A stretch of DNA of 64,000 nucleotides from Ophthalmolycus amberensis (taxonomy: Eukaryota > Chordata > Actinopteri > Perciformes > Zoarcidae): the NCBI GenBank assembly GCA_024529925.1, contig JAFEUB010000060.1, positions 1,076,001 to 1,140,000 on the forward strand, given 5' to 3'. Every line of letters starts with the position of its first letter. Within the stretch, counting starts at the first letter, position 1. The translations under genes and the position numbers were made by a program. The notes under the pieces are model-generated. The model did not search any database. It was not told the origin of the DNA and was given only the letters and a program-made list of their open reading frames with translations. Below, in pieces: positions 23,218-33,611 of this stretch.

Positions 23218-24045
23218 TCTCTCTCTCTCACTGCACGTGTGACGGCACGCAGTCCGTTTAGTCTGCTCTAAATATACACACGAGATTATCACACGTTCAT
23301 CCGGGCAGCACACGTCAAGCACACGATAATAACAAAGGAGGTTTAAGAGGAGAAGGAAATACTCACAATTCTGGCTTCACTTTAACTTGTTAATATATTT
23401 TTTTTTTTTTGCACACTTGCAGTGACCTGCACATTTTCATACCTCTCATATATGTATATATGTATATATATATATATGTATACATGTATATGAGAGTGTT
23501 GACTAACTGTAACACACAAGGGATTAATTCAACAATTGATAAATTCATGAATTAATTAAAGTGTGATTGATCAAATCCATATTTTCATATATAATCATCA
23601 ACGATCTGATCTGTTTTGTTTCTATTATTTTCCTACGATTTAATTTATAAATATATGTGTGGACTACATTTCATGAAGAGACTCAAACATTTGTTATGAC
23701 CCTCCATCAGCTGACAAGTTGTTTATGTGATGCGCATTAATAAAAAAAGGACAGCAAGTCAACGATTTAAAGATCGAATATGAATTTATTCACATATTTA
23801 GTGTCAATAACAGAATGTATTGAATTCCTTTATAAAAGGTGACAGTCAGACTTCACATGGAAGATAAAACACCACATTATGCAGCACATTGATTAAGTAC
23901 CATGAAGTAGACTCCACAGGAGTCCAACAGGTTTCACTTTGTAAACACTCAGCAGCTCCTCAGAGGAGGAACTCAAACTTATTCCATAAAAAATATTCCA
24001 TACTTGGAGATGGTGAACGTCCATCCGGGTGTTGATCCAGCTCCA

Positions 24046-24619
24046 CTACCAGGGCCTCCACACCGCCCTGTCGGTGCCGGGCGGCGGCGGCTTCGCTGCA
24101 GCCTGGACGTGGCCGTGCGTGGAGAGGGCCGGCGCGTCATGCGTGTTCCGGAGACGCAGCGGAGGTGTCGCCTCCTCCGGGGAGCCGGTGGAGAGGAAGT
24201 GCAGCGTCTCCTCCCAGCAGCGGGAGTAGCCGTCACCGTGAGCCGCCACGTGATCGACCGAGACCCGAGGACGCAGCCTCAGCTGCCGCTTCAGGAACCC
24301 CACCGTCATCTCCAGGACGTCGGCCTTCTCCAGCTTGGCGTTGGGGTCCCGCTCGTGGAACTCCTCCTCCAGCAGGACCTTGAGCTGCTCGATGCAGCCG
24401 TTGATGCGATCTCTGCGCATCTTCTCCACCGCCGGCTTCCTCAGCTGTTAGGGGGGACAGAACAATGAGGGAAGGGGAGCTGGGTCAGAAGAGCCGCAGA
24501 GAGAAGAAACTAAAAATATATGAAGTGCCATCGGACGGAAGAGAAGCAGGACTTACTTTGTGTCTGTCTCTGGTGGACGGCATTGAGATGGGAGAGTCTC
24601 TGGTATTGCTCGGAGCCAT
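24046..24619 (-). CDS. hes5-like: Hes5-type (Her) bHLH-Orange repressor, copy 2
   Basis: Minus-strand coding exons 24557-24619 and 24046-24444 give a 153-residue protein identical to copy 1, with only silent changes seen. It has the same Hes-type bHLH with basic-region proline, Orange domain and terminal WRPW. The gene converges on copy 1. Its 3' flank differs completely from copy 1 beyond 23 bp after the stop; a minus-strand AATAAA candidate lies near 23783. It has a consensus TATAAATA and the same RBPJ-like site, so it may be the better-expressed copy (inference). Expected role is Notch-dependent transcriptional repression. Confidence 0.88.
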
Positions 24620-24675
24620 TTGTTGGTCCGAGAGCAGAGCGAGCAGTGATGGGGACCCCGAGGAGCCCCCTCCTC

Positions 24676-24738
24676 TATTTATAGGAGCACATTAGCATCA
24701 CAAAGCCATGAGTCCCGGGCAGGATTAGCTTTCCCACA
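24676..24738 (-). promoter_or_regulatory. Her gene 2 promoter: TATA box and RBPJ-like site
   Basis: TATAAATA on the minus strand (24676-24683), and TGTGGGAA on the minus strand at 24731-24738, matching the layout of copy 1. Confidence 0.6.
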
Positions 24739-25323
24739 CTCTGAGGCTGGTGGGGCGAGGCCCACCCAACAATAGGGGGGGGGGGGGAACTTAACCGGCC
24801 TCACCGCCTCTTTTTACTACCTGGGAACCTTCCTGCTGTCTGATGGGATCAGGCTGCTGACAGCCGGCCTGATGAGGGGCCACTAAACACGGAAAGATAA
24901 AAACACACTGACACCAGGTCAGTTCACGAGCTCTGTACAGGTGAACAAAACAAATATTAAAAGTGTCAGAGAGGAGACGGAACAATCAGAGGACACACTG
25001 AAGACGGCTGCTCGTTGTTTGTTTCATACAACTAAACGTGAAGTGAATGACAGGAAATAAAAGTGAGATACTGCAGCAGCTGGTTTGATATTCGGCGGTG
25101 ATCATATTTATATGTTGTTGTTTTTTAGTGTGTATTTTGTAAAGAATCAGAAACTGAATGAATATGTAGAAAATATAAATACCACAAAGTCAAGCTGTCA
25201 TAAATATTAAATGGACTTCAAATAAAACGTGACAAAACATCTGTAAAAAATAATACATATCCCGGTGTTACTGTTTGTTGTTGACTCACAGAGTGATGTT
25301 TACGATGATGTTGCCATCAAACA

Positions 25324-25331
25324 TTGTGTGT

Positions 25332-25362
<31 letters not shown>

Positions 25363-25367
25363 GGGGG
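25324..25367. repeat. (GT)n then G22
   Basis: A GT repeat running into 22 G residues at 25346-25367. Confidence 0.9.
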
Positions 25368-25799
25368 AGCGTGGATGTGTCATGCGGCTCGGTGTGTGAA
25401 GCTGCGAGTCCTTGAAGACGTGTGCGCGAGACACTTCTTCCCCCCTGTCCTGACATGCGCTCTGCAGGAAATAATTTATTATCACGTTATAAACAGAAAG
25501 CGCCGCTGCACGTGGTGTTTAATTGCATCTTTATAACAAACCCTGTTTTTTAATCTGTGACTGATGTTTTAATAAGTATTACAATCATAAACATGAAGAT
25601 GTTTGTCGTGGTATTTTTTATGTTTATGTTCACATTATTGTGACACTTTGTCTTTGAACTCTGAGGTGCAGGTTGTCTGCACAGCAAAATTGGTAGTGTT
25701 AATTGGTGTTAATTGTCCAGTGTCAAATATTTTGAGTTGATCAGTGTTGATTTGGTGTTTGCTTTAGCACTTGCAGTGCTGAAATAGCTCTTTTAATGT

Positions 25800-25827
25800 C
25801 TAGGGTCCCCTATTTAGGGGACCCTAG
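25800..25827. repeat. Perfect 11-bp palindrome arms at LINE edge
   Basis: CTAGGGTCCCC (25800-25810), loop TATTTA, then GGGGACCCTAG (25817-25827). It sits exactly where the LINE reading frame stops. Confidence 0.9.
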
Positions 25828-27500
25828 AACTAACACAGAGCAGTCACCTGCATCAGCACACATGAGAATGTCATTTGAAACCCTCAGGAGAGCGGTTTCA
25901 GTAGAGTGTTGCTTACGAAACCCAGACTGGAACTTGTCGTACATGTTGTGCGTCTCCAGTGCAGCAGTAAGTTGTTTGGCCACCACTTTCTCTAAAATTT
26001 TGGACAAGAAAGGCAGTTTTGATATGGGCCTGTAGTTCATGGGCAAAGCTGGATCTAAGTTTGGTTTCTTTAATATGGGCTGGATAGTGGCATGTTTGAA
26101 ATAGGAAGGGACAATTCCTGTAGATAATGAGGTATTGACAATAGATGTTACTGCAGGGCCAATAATCAGCAGAACTTTCTTAAATAGAGAGGATGGTATT
26201 ATATCCAGAGGGCAGGATGATGGCTTTGTTTTGTTAATTAAGTCCATCAGGTCTTGAAGGCTGATAGGCTGGAAAGAGTCCAGAACAGCAGGAGATTGCG
26301 AGGAGCTACATGTAGATGAACAAATCCCAGGCTGAATGCCAGACCTAATACCTGTTACCTTATCAATAAAATAGATAAGGAATTTGTTGCAATCGTCAAC
26401 AGAACAGCATGGTAATGTAGAGACAGACGGTGAAACAATTCTCTTCATTGTGTCAAACAGAATCTTGGGATTTCTCTTTGAGGAAGAGATTAAGTTGGCA
26501 AAATAAGCAGTTCTAGCTTCCTTTACTCCAGTATTAAAGGAAACTCTGAGGTCCTTGAGATATGAGCGATGCACTTCTAGCCCAGTAGCTTTCCAGAGCC
26601 GCTCTGTCCTGCGACACTTCCGTCTCAGGCTGCAGACAGCGTCTGTCATCCACGGAGAAGTGTTGTAGGCAGCCCTGGTCCTTTCCTTAAGAGGTGCCAC
26701 TTTATCCAGCAAAGTGGTGCAATGTTCATTAAATGACTGTATCAAGAGTTCAACATCATTGAGATTTGTGTTAATATCACAGCAGAAGTGCATAGAGAAC
26801 TGATCAGCTGTACTCTGAGTAATAATGCAGGAGTGGAATGTTTGTTTCAGACACAAGGGGTCAGCATTGACAGAAAGATCAAAGAAAATACATTTATGGT
26901 CACTGATCAATAGGTCCTCACAACGGGTATTATCAATATAAAGACCCAGAGAGAACACAAGGTCCGAGGTGTGACCACCCCTGTGAGTGGCGCCAGAAAC
27001 ATGTTGCGTGAAATTAAAAGATTCAGTAATATTGAGAAACTCAGTGGCTATACAGTCTGTGGTATCATTGATATGCAGATTAAAATCACCAACCAGAAGC
27101 ACTTTGTCTAGCTTGATAATAGAGGTCAGAAAGTCTGTGAACTCTGATCAAAACTGACCTGCAGGACCTGGAGGTTGGTAAATTAAAAAACAGAAAAACG
27201 GCTTTAGTCGGCCCACTTTAGTGAGCTGCAGTTCAAAAGTAGCATAGGATTCTGTGCTCCCCAATTGGCAGGAAAACTGATTCTTCCAGACCACGGCGAG
27301 GCCTCCACCGCAGCCTGTCAAACGCGGTGTCCCAACATAAGAGCAGTCCACAGGGCAGAGTTCATTGAAATGGATGCAGTTCTCGGTGGTAGTAAACACA
27401 GCTGTGTGTTTGGGTGGTTACCTGTCTCAGGTAGATCCGCTGGCATCGATCTCACATCATCATTTAGAATAATAACGTCACTTTGGATGGTTTGACACAT
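25810..27500 (-). mobile_element. L2-like LINE lacking its 3' half
   Basis: The minus strand encodes the C-terminal endonuclease region (KVLLVGDFNLHIND, HTSDLVFSLG, DHKCIFFDL) and the N-terminal part of the reverse transcriptase (YRPISKLPFLSKILEK, QSGFRKQHSTETALL). An interrupted endonuclease start lies at 27148-27500, separated by one stop. The frame ends at the palindrome, before the FDTVDH and YxDD catalytic motifs. Most LINE copies lose the 5' end; this one lacks the 3' end, so it was probably cut by deletion or rearrangement. The main open frame is 430 codons long, so decay is mild. Confidence 0.8.
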
Positions 27501-28360
27501 TATGTTAAGACTGTGATGGACAATGAAGCCTCTTTGTCCAATGTATTTAGTTCATTTGAAATTGCACACATATTCCTGGAAACTCAAAAGAAGGTACACC
27601 ATCTTGTTTGCATTGCCAAGATTAAAACAAGAGGTGCCCTAGTGTTAGAGGAGTAAACCGCAATATGACTCTGAATGGCACCTTTGTTACACAACATTCC
27701 CATTCTCTCTCTACCCTCACTCCTGTCAGCCCTCTCCTGTCCATTCTCAATTAAATCTACAAAATGCCAAAACAAAAACTCAGATCCATTAACAAATGCA
27801 CAAATACAATTAATTACAACAACACCTTATTCAGTGATAGCCGGTCCTGGAGTGGGTGGCTTTGTGGCAGAACACATGGCACAGTTGTTTTCGATGTCAA
27901 AAACTAATTTAGAAATAACATAACATTTTAGATCTTTAGTAGTACAATATCACAGTATAAATAAATATGAAGAAAAGCTGTCACACACCTGATGCTTCGA
28001 GTATTTTAAGTGCCACGTGTCGACGTTCCTGCACCATCTCTTTTCTTGTTGTCCCAAAGGCCATGTTAGGTGTTCCAATATGAATTAAATTGAATATTTA
28101 GGGAGATAACAAAAAAAACAGCTGGTCGGAGCAAAAGGAATATCCTCGTCTTGGCTGTTTTCTCAGATGTTTTTCCTGGATATGTTATTTTTTCTGTCTG
28201 TTAGCATCAGTTCTGTTTGTATTGTACTTTTATTTTGGACAGCAGGTGTGTGTTTTGATGCGTGTCCATGTGATTTTAAATAATGTTGAAGGTATTGGAA
28301 GCACATTTAAGTTACTTATTTTTCAGTATTTTATATTATATGGTCACAATATTGTGGACT
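27501..28360. other. Unassigned intergenic sequence
   Basis: No gene or recognised repeat is visible. Open frames are short and lack motifs. Confidence 0.35.
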
Positions 28361-28364
28361 TCAA

Positions 28365-28760
28365 TCGAGGCCAGACGAGATATAAAGTCCTTCCAGCGTG
28401 TTCTGGGTCTACCCCGGGGTCTCCTACCAGTTGGATGTCCCCGGAACAACCTCAACAAAAAAAAAAATATATAAAATAATAAAATAAAAAAGGAGGAGGC
28501 ACCCTGATCATATCAGAACCACCTCAGCTGGCCCCTTTGGACACGACTCAGATCAGGCAGGCTGGTGCTCCTAAACCCCCCCCCCCCCTTCCAGGTTTCT
28601 CCATCGTTGTCCGTCGTTGTAGGTTGAAGTACCTCAGCAGCACTGGAGTCCCCAGTCGGCGCCCTTTCCAGGACGCCACCCAGGAACTCAAAGAAGTCCA
28701 GGTACTCCAAACTGATGATTGTGACCCTCCTGGTCTCCTGGGTGTTGTGGACATGATATT
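28365..28760. mobile_element. LINE-derived remnant
   Basis: Contains GTGTTCTGGGTCTACCCCGG, CCAGTTGGATGTCCCCGGAA and CCACCTCAGCTGGCCCCTTT, stretches that recur in fish LINE 3' regions. C12 lies at about 28567. Family not resolved. Confidence 0.4.
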
Positions 28761-29439
28761 GTGGGCATTATATTATGGGTATTATACCATGGACATAAAG
28801 TGATTGAAAATACATAAATGATGAATAATTTACCGACCTGGTCTTGAAAAATGCTCCATAAATAAAATGTTGTTATTATTGTAACTAAGAGAAGAGCATA
28901 AATAAGTTTAGTAAATGTGTATGAAGTTGTGATTTCTGAAGTCTTTTTTCTTAATCACAAGAAGAGAAACTGTTGCGTATGAACTGTTCAGTTCACTGCA
29001 GGTAACTCTCAGGTTACAGGTGTGTGTGTGTGTGTGTGTGTGTAAACAGTCATCAGAGTGTGTTGTGTGATGAGAGGCTGACAGGAAGGGTGTGTGTCGC
29101 TGATGTCTTTCATCTGGAAACACTGGATTTAGGAAGAGGAAACTGCAAACACTCATTTCTATCCGTCGATGCTCTTTGATGTTTCGACTGCAGCAACAAA
29201 TATGACTCCAAAGAGCAGATTTACACTCGCACCTGATCTGATGCTGAAAACAGGAAGAAAAATGTAAACAGGGATCTCGTGTTGTTCTTTCTTAACAAAC
29301 AAATCAGTGATCGGTTTCCTCTCAGCTCCATCACGCCGTGTTTAATGTTCCATCATTTAACAAACTCAAAGAATCGAATGTTTTATACTCACGAGAAACG
29401 ACGCGGCGTGTTCGGTCCTGTCTCGTTACCCGCCGTCCT

Positions 29440-29545
29440 GTCACACACCTGGAGGGGCGGAGCTTCGGCGAGTAAAGCCAGGTAAAGCTTCAGCGTTTCA
29501 TCCTGCTGCCTCAGACGGGAGGAAACACTGCAGCAGCATCTGAAG
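29440..29545 (+). other. Possible non-coding first exon (for ascl5)
   Basis: A GC-richer stretch ends in CTGAAG followed by GTGAGA (donor at 29546). It could splice to the TGTCTGCAG acceptor at 31576 or to the one just before 33124. This is inference from splice-site appearance only. Confidence 0.25.
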
Positions 29546-29578
29546 GTGAGACAAAGACACCACTGCATCTCATTTCAT

Positions 29579-29588
29579 ATATACTGTA

Positions 29589-29624
<36 letters not shown>

Positions 29625-29660
29625 CTGTATATATATATATATATATACATATATATATAC

Positions 29661-29709
<49 letters not shown>

Positions 29710-29953
29710 CACACACACACACACACACTGTGGTTTGTATATTATATGTATATAGTGTGCAGCTGTCGGTCATGTTTGTATATTAGGTAGATTTGTTATA
29801 AGCTTGTATACAGCTTTCACTCGTTGCTTTAATCGGTTTAATGTCTGTTCTGTTTTTATTAATTATATATTTAATCTATCAGTGGGGGAGGAAACATCTA
29901 CTTACTGTACTTGAGTACAATCCTGAGATACTTTGAGGTACTGTACTGTATTG

Positions 29954-30003
<50 letters not shown>
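29579..30003. repeat. (TA)n arrays
   Basis: TA arrays with TACTGTATA and ACATATA interruptions at 29579-29702, followed by a CA tract, and another (TA)n at 29958-30003. Confidence 0.9.
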
Positions 30004-30006
<3 letters not shown>

Positions 30007-30240
30007 TCCTGTATTTTCATTTTTCTGCTACTTGATACTTGTACTTTTTTTAAACTCCACTACATTTATGACAGCTTTGGTTCATTTGAACATTTGTACT
30101 GCTAATACAAAATATATTAACTAATATAATAATAATTATGCATTATTAAACTACTATACTAGAAGTACAAAGTCATTAAAATGAGCTCCACTTTTACCAG
30201 CTGGACCATTAAAGTAATAAACATTAATGCATCAACTGAC
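29880..30240. mobile_element. hAT-type MITE carrying an expanded (TA)n
   Basis: ATCTACTTACTGTACTTGAG, then TTTTTCTGCTACTTGATACT, then CTCCACTACATTTATGACAG in the usual order of this MITE group, split by the TA expansion. Confidence 0.6.
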
Positions 30241-30469
30241 AATTTGTCGTTAAACACACTTCATTAAAAATCAAAAACAAGCGGCGATGTATGCAGGCAA
30301 TCGGCTCAAAGTTGTTGTGTAAGACATTTTATACAATCTTGCCAAAAACTAAATTAAACTCACCTCAAGGTGTCTGCCAGCGTACTCAGCAGTGTGTGTA
30401 CTGGTGGTTCCGTTAGCTATTAGCCAAACACACCGTCCAAAACAATAAGAAATATGTTTCTGCCACTCC

Positions 30470-30745
30470 GTTTCTCTGGCTGGGGGTCGGCGATGCACTC
30501 AGCAGTGAGTATAAAGCGGGCAATAAAATGTGTTTTAAGAAAGTGGGAGTCACCGCAACCAGCAGAGGTGCTTACGCATGCAGCCATAACGGGGTACCCA
30601 AAATATTATGCAGTTTGCTGCAGCAAAATTAGAGATTAGCCGTGGACAGACTCAGAGGTGCACACTCATTCACGGATGCACACGACCGATCGCATGATCC
30701 TCCTGGCAGAGATAATAACAGAAATACATTTTATTGAGTTGGCAC
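30470..30745. repeat. Unclassified interspersed repeat, copy B
   Basis: Contains GCCGTGGACAGACTCAGAGG and TGCACACTCATTCACGGATG, shared with 15890-15945. Upstream CAGCGTACTCAGCAGTGTGT and GCGATGCACTCAGCAGTGAG look internally duplicated. Confidence 0.4.
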
Positions 30746-31507
30746 TTTCTAACTTTGAGGTAAAAACCAGTTTGAGCTTCAACACAAGTCGCTCACTATC
30801 AACAGATGTCACACAACTCTTCTGGAAGAGACTTTTGTTTTGGGGGGAAAAAAGCTTTCATTTTGATTGATTTAGCACTTCAACATCCACGCCCACAAAG
30901 TGCTGCACAAAAAAGAAGAAGAAAAAAAAAAAAGAGTAGAAGGGAGAGCGCAGACCTTCACCAGGACCATGCACTCTCTCGGAATTTATCAAAATGAAAA
31001 ACGTGTGTATCCGCCCCGTGATTCGTATCTGCTCCAACGTGTACTGGGTTCCTCCTCGGCTCACGCACCGCCCTTCCAACAGATTCCATGAGAATCCGGC
31101 TGAAGTAAAATTAGTTTTCCAGTCCAGAAAAGCGTCAGTGACCCTCGATCATTGGGCTCTAAATATGCATTTAGTCTGTTTTTCTTTGTTCAGCTTATAT
31201 TCCAATAGTGCTAACCATAAACTAACCTTCTGTTTCTATTGTTTGAAGAAGAGCTTCCGGTTTCAGAAAGCTGATGCTTCATTAAATCGACACATTTTGA
31301 TGCTAAGCTTGATTTCTTCTGTTCTTATTGAACTGTTGCTCAGAGGGATCTTTGTCTCTTCGTAGCATTTTGTTCTCTGTGTACTAAAATAAATAACATC
31401 TATTAGTTTAGAAGATTTTCTACAAGCTAAAAGCATCAACGACCATTCAGAAATATAGAGTCGTCCTCTCAGACATCTGAGGGGACACAATCATCTTTGT
31501 AACCTTT

Positions 31508-31558
31508 ACAGCAGTGTAAATATGTAAATATAGTATATATACATATTTACACTGCTGT
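31508..31558. repeat. 19-bp inverted repeat (hairpin)
   Basis: ACAGCAGTGTAAATATGTA at 31508-31526 is perfectly complementary to 31540-31558 across a 13-bp AT-rich loop. It ends 17 bp before the CTGCAG acceptor-like site that precedes the minisatellite. Confidence 0.9.
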
Positions 31559-31605
31559 TTCTCTGTGTGTCTGCAGGTCAGCAGGATGAAGCTTCACTGA
31601 GGTCC

Positions 31606-33115
31606 GTGTTTACTGGTCTGCAGTGTGTTTACTGGTCTGCGGTGTGTTTACTGGTCTGCAGTGTGTTTACTGGTCCGCGGTGTGTTTACTGGTCTGTGTT
31701 TACTGGTCTGCAGTGTGTTTACTGGTCCGCGGTGTGTTTACTGGTCTGTGTTTACAGGTCTGCGGTGTGTTTACAGGTCTGCGGTGTGTTTACTGGTCTG
31801 TGTTTACTGGTCTGCAGTGTGTTTACTGGTCCGCGGTGTGTTTACTGGTCTGTGTTTACAGGTCTGCGGTGTGTTTACAGGTCTGCGGTGTGTTTACTGG
31901 TCTGCGGTGTGTTTACTGGTCTGTGTTTACTGGTCTGCGGTGTGTTTACAGGTCTGCGGTGTGTTTACAGGTCTGTGTTTACTGGTCTGTGTTTACTGGT
32001 CTGTGTTTACTGGTCTGCAGTGTGTTTACAGGTCTGCGGTGTGTTTACTGGTCTGCGGTGTGTTTACTGGTCTGCGGTGTGTTTACAGGTCTGCAGTGTG
32101 TTTACAGGTCTGCGGTGTGTTTACTGGTCTGTGTTTACTGGTCTGCAGTGTGTTTACAGGTCTGCGGTGTGTTTACTGGTCTGTGTTTACTGGTCTGCGG
32201 TGTGTTTACAGGTCTGCGGTGTGTTTACTGGTCTGCGGTGTGTTTACTGGTCTGCGGTGTGTTTACTGGTCTGCGGTGTGTTTACAGGTCTGCAGTGTGT
32301 TTACTGGTCTGCGGTGTGTTTACTGGTCTGCAGTGTGTTTACTGGTCTGCAGTGTGTTTACTGGTCTGCAGTGTGTTTACTGGTCTGTGTTTACTGGTCT
32401 GCAGTGTGTTTACTGGTCTGCAGTGTGTTTACTGGTCTGCAGTGTGTTTACTGGTCTGTGTTTACAGGTCTGCGGTGTTTACAGGTCTGCGGTGTGTTTA
32501 CAGGTCTGCGGTGTGTTTACTGGTCTGCAGTGTGTTTACTGGTCTGCAGTGTGTTTACTGGTCTGCAGTGTGTTTACTGGTCTGTGTTTACTGGTCTGTG
32601 TTTACAGGTCTGCGGTGTGTTTACAGGTCTGCGGTGTGTTTACTGGTCTGTGTTTACTGGTCTGTGTTTACAGGTCTGCGGTGTTTACAGGTCTGCGGTG
32701 TGTTTACTGGTCTGTGTTTACTGGTCTGTGTTTACAGGTCTGCGGTGTGTTTACTGGTCTGCGGTGTGTTCACAGGTCTGCGCTGTGTTTACAGGTCTGC
32801 GGTGTGTTTACAGGTCTGCGGTGTGTTTACTGGTCTGTGTTTACAGGTCTGCGGTGTGTTTACTGGTCTGCGGTGTGTTTACAGGTCTGCGGTGTGTTTA
32901 CAGGTCTGCGGTGTGTTTACTGGTCTGCAGTGTGTTTACTGGTCTGTGTTTACAGGTCTGCGGTGTGTTTACAGGTCTGCGGTGTGTTTACAGGTCTGCG
33001 GTGTGTTTACAGGTCTGCGGTGTGTTTACAGGTCTGCGGTGTGTTTACTGGTCTGCGGTGTGTTTACTGGTCTGCGGTGTGTTTACAGGTCTGCGGTGTG
33101 TTTACAGGTCTGTGG
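31606..33115. repeat. 19-bp (14-bp variant) minisatellite upstream of ascl5
   Basis: About 1.5 kb of TTTACTGGTCTGCGGTGTG and TTTACAGGTCTGC(A/G)GTGTG units mixed with 14-bp TTTACTGGTCTGTG units. All three plus frames are open because neither unit carries a stop, so the several 500-residue FTGLRCVYWS-type proteins are artefacts. Every unit contains GTTTAC, most as TGTTTAC (forkhead-like), and many have CAGGTCTG, which resembles a splice junction. It ends about 15 bp before the ascl5 ATG. Confidence 0.95.
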
Positions 33116-33129
33116 TCCGTGCAGGTCAC

Positions 33130-33573
33130 ATGATGAGCTCCACCTTCTCTCCATCATCTTACCTGAGCTTCGGTGTGTCTCCCCCTGCTGGTCACCGTGA
33201 GGACCGTGGCGTCTCTCAGCACTCTCTGTCCGGCTCCGTCCCCTTCCTCCTCTACCCCTCCGGCATGGACCCTCTGAGGGGCCCCTACCTGGCCCCCTTC
33301 CACCACCACCACCACCACCACGGACACTTCAGCGTCTACGAGTGTCCCTTTGAGCCGGCGTTCATCCAGAAGCGCAACGAGCGCGAACGGCAGCGGGTGC
33401 GGTGCGTGAACCAGGGCTACGCCAAACTGAGGGACCACCTGCCGGGTCAGAGCGCCGACAAGCGCCTCAGCAAGGTGGAGACGCTGAGAGCCGCCATCAG
33501 GTACATCAAATACCTGCAGGGCCTGGTGGAGCTGGAGGACCGGACTGTGGAGGAGACTCTGACGGAGAACTGA
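33130..33573 (+). CDS. ascl5: Achaete-scute family bHLH transcription factor
   Basis: 147 residues from ATG at 33130 (MMSSTFSP) to the stop at 33571-33573. The open frame runs upstream only through the minisatellite, so this first Met after it is the likely start. The bHLH spans about 81-131 (KRNERERQRVRCVNQGYAKL, then KRLSKVETLRAAIRYI), preceded by FEPAFIQ and a His7 run at 58-64. FEPAFIQKRNERERQ and the spacing fit ASCL5 best, then ASCL4; human ASCL5 lies on 1q32.1 like PPP1R15B and PIK3C2B. Family role: binds E-boxes as a dimer with E-proteins to regulate cell differentiation. AATAAA lies at 33606-33611, 33 nt after the stop. A CAG-GT site just before the start could be a 5'UTR acceptor. 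Confidence 0.82.
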   Translation: MMSSTFSPSSYLSFGVSPPAGHREDRGVSQHSLSGSVPFLLYPSGMDPLRGPYLAPFHHHHHHHGHFSVYECPFEPAFIQKRNERERQRVRCVNQGYAKLRDHLPGQSADKRLSKVETLRAAIRYIKYLQGLVELEDRTVEETLTEN

Positions 33574-33611
33574 GACCAACATCCATGTAGTGGACATTAA
33601 TGACAAATAAA

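Larger units (their letters stand above)
24023..25052 (-). repeat. Right arm of the 1-kb inverted duplication
   Basis: Reverse complement of 18914-19951 with about 1 percent visible differences within the gene. Differences include AAC/AAT in exon 1, one GTA/GTG near the C-terminus, TG/AG in the intron, the TATA box and poly-G length (13 against 8-9). Confidence 0.9.

Noticed and set aside
31567..33200. Three overlapping plus-strand proteins of over 500 residues (FTGLRCVYWS repeats)
   Set aside because: The repeat unit has no stop in any frame. Only the last 147 codons, from 33130, are a recognisable protein.
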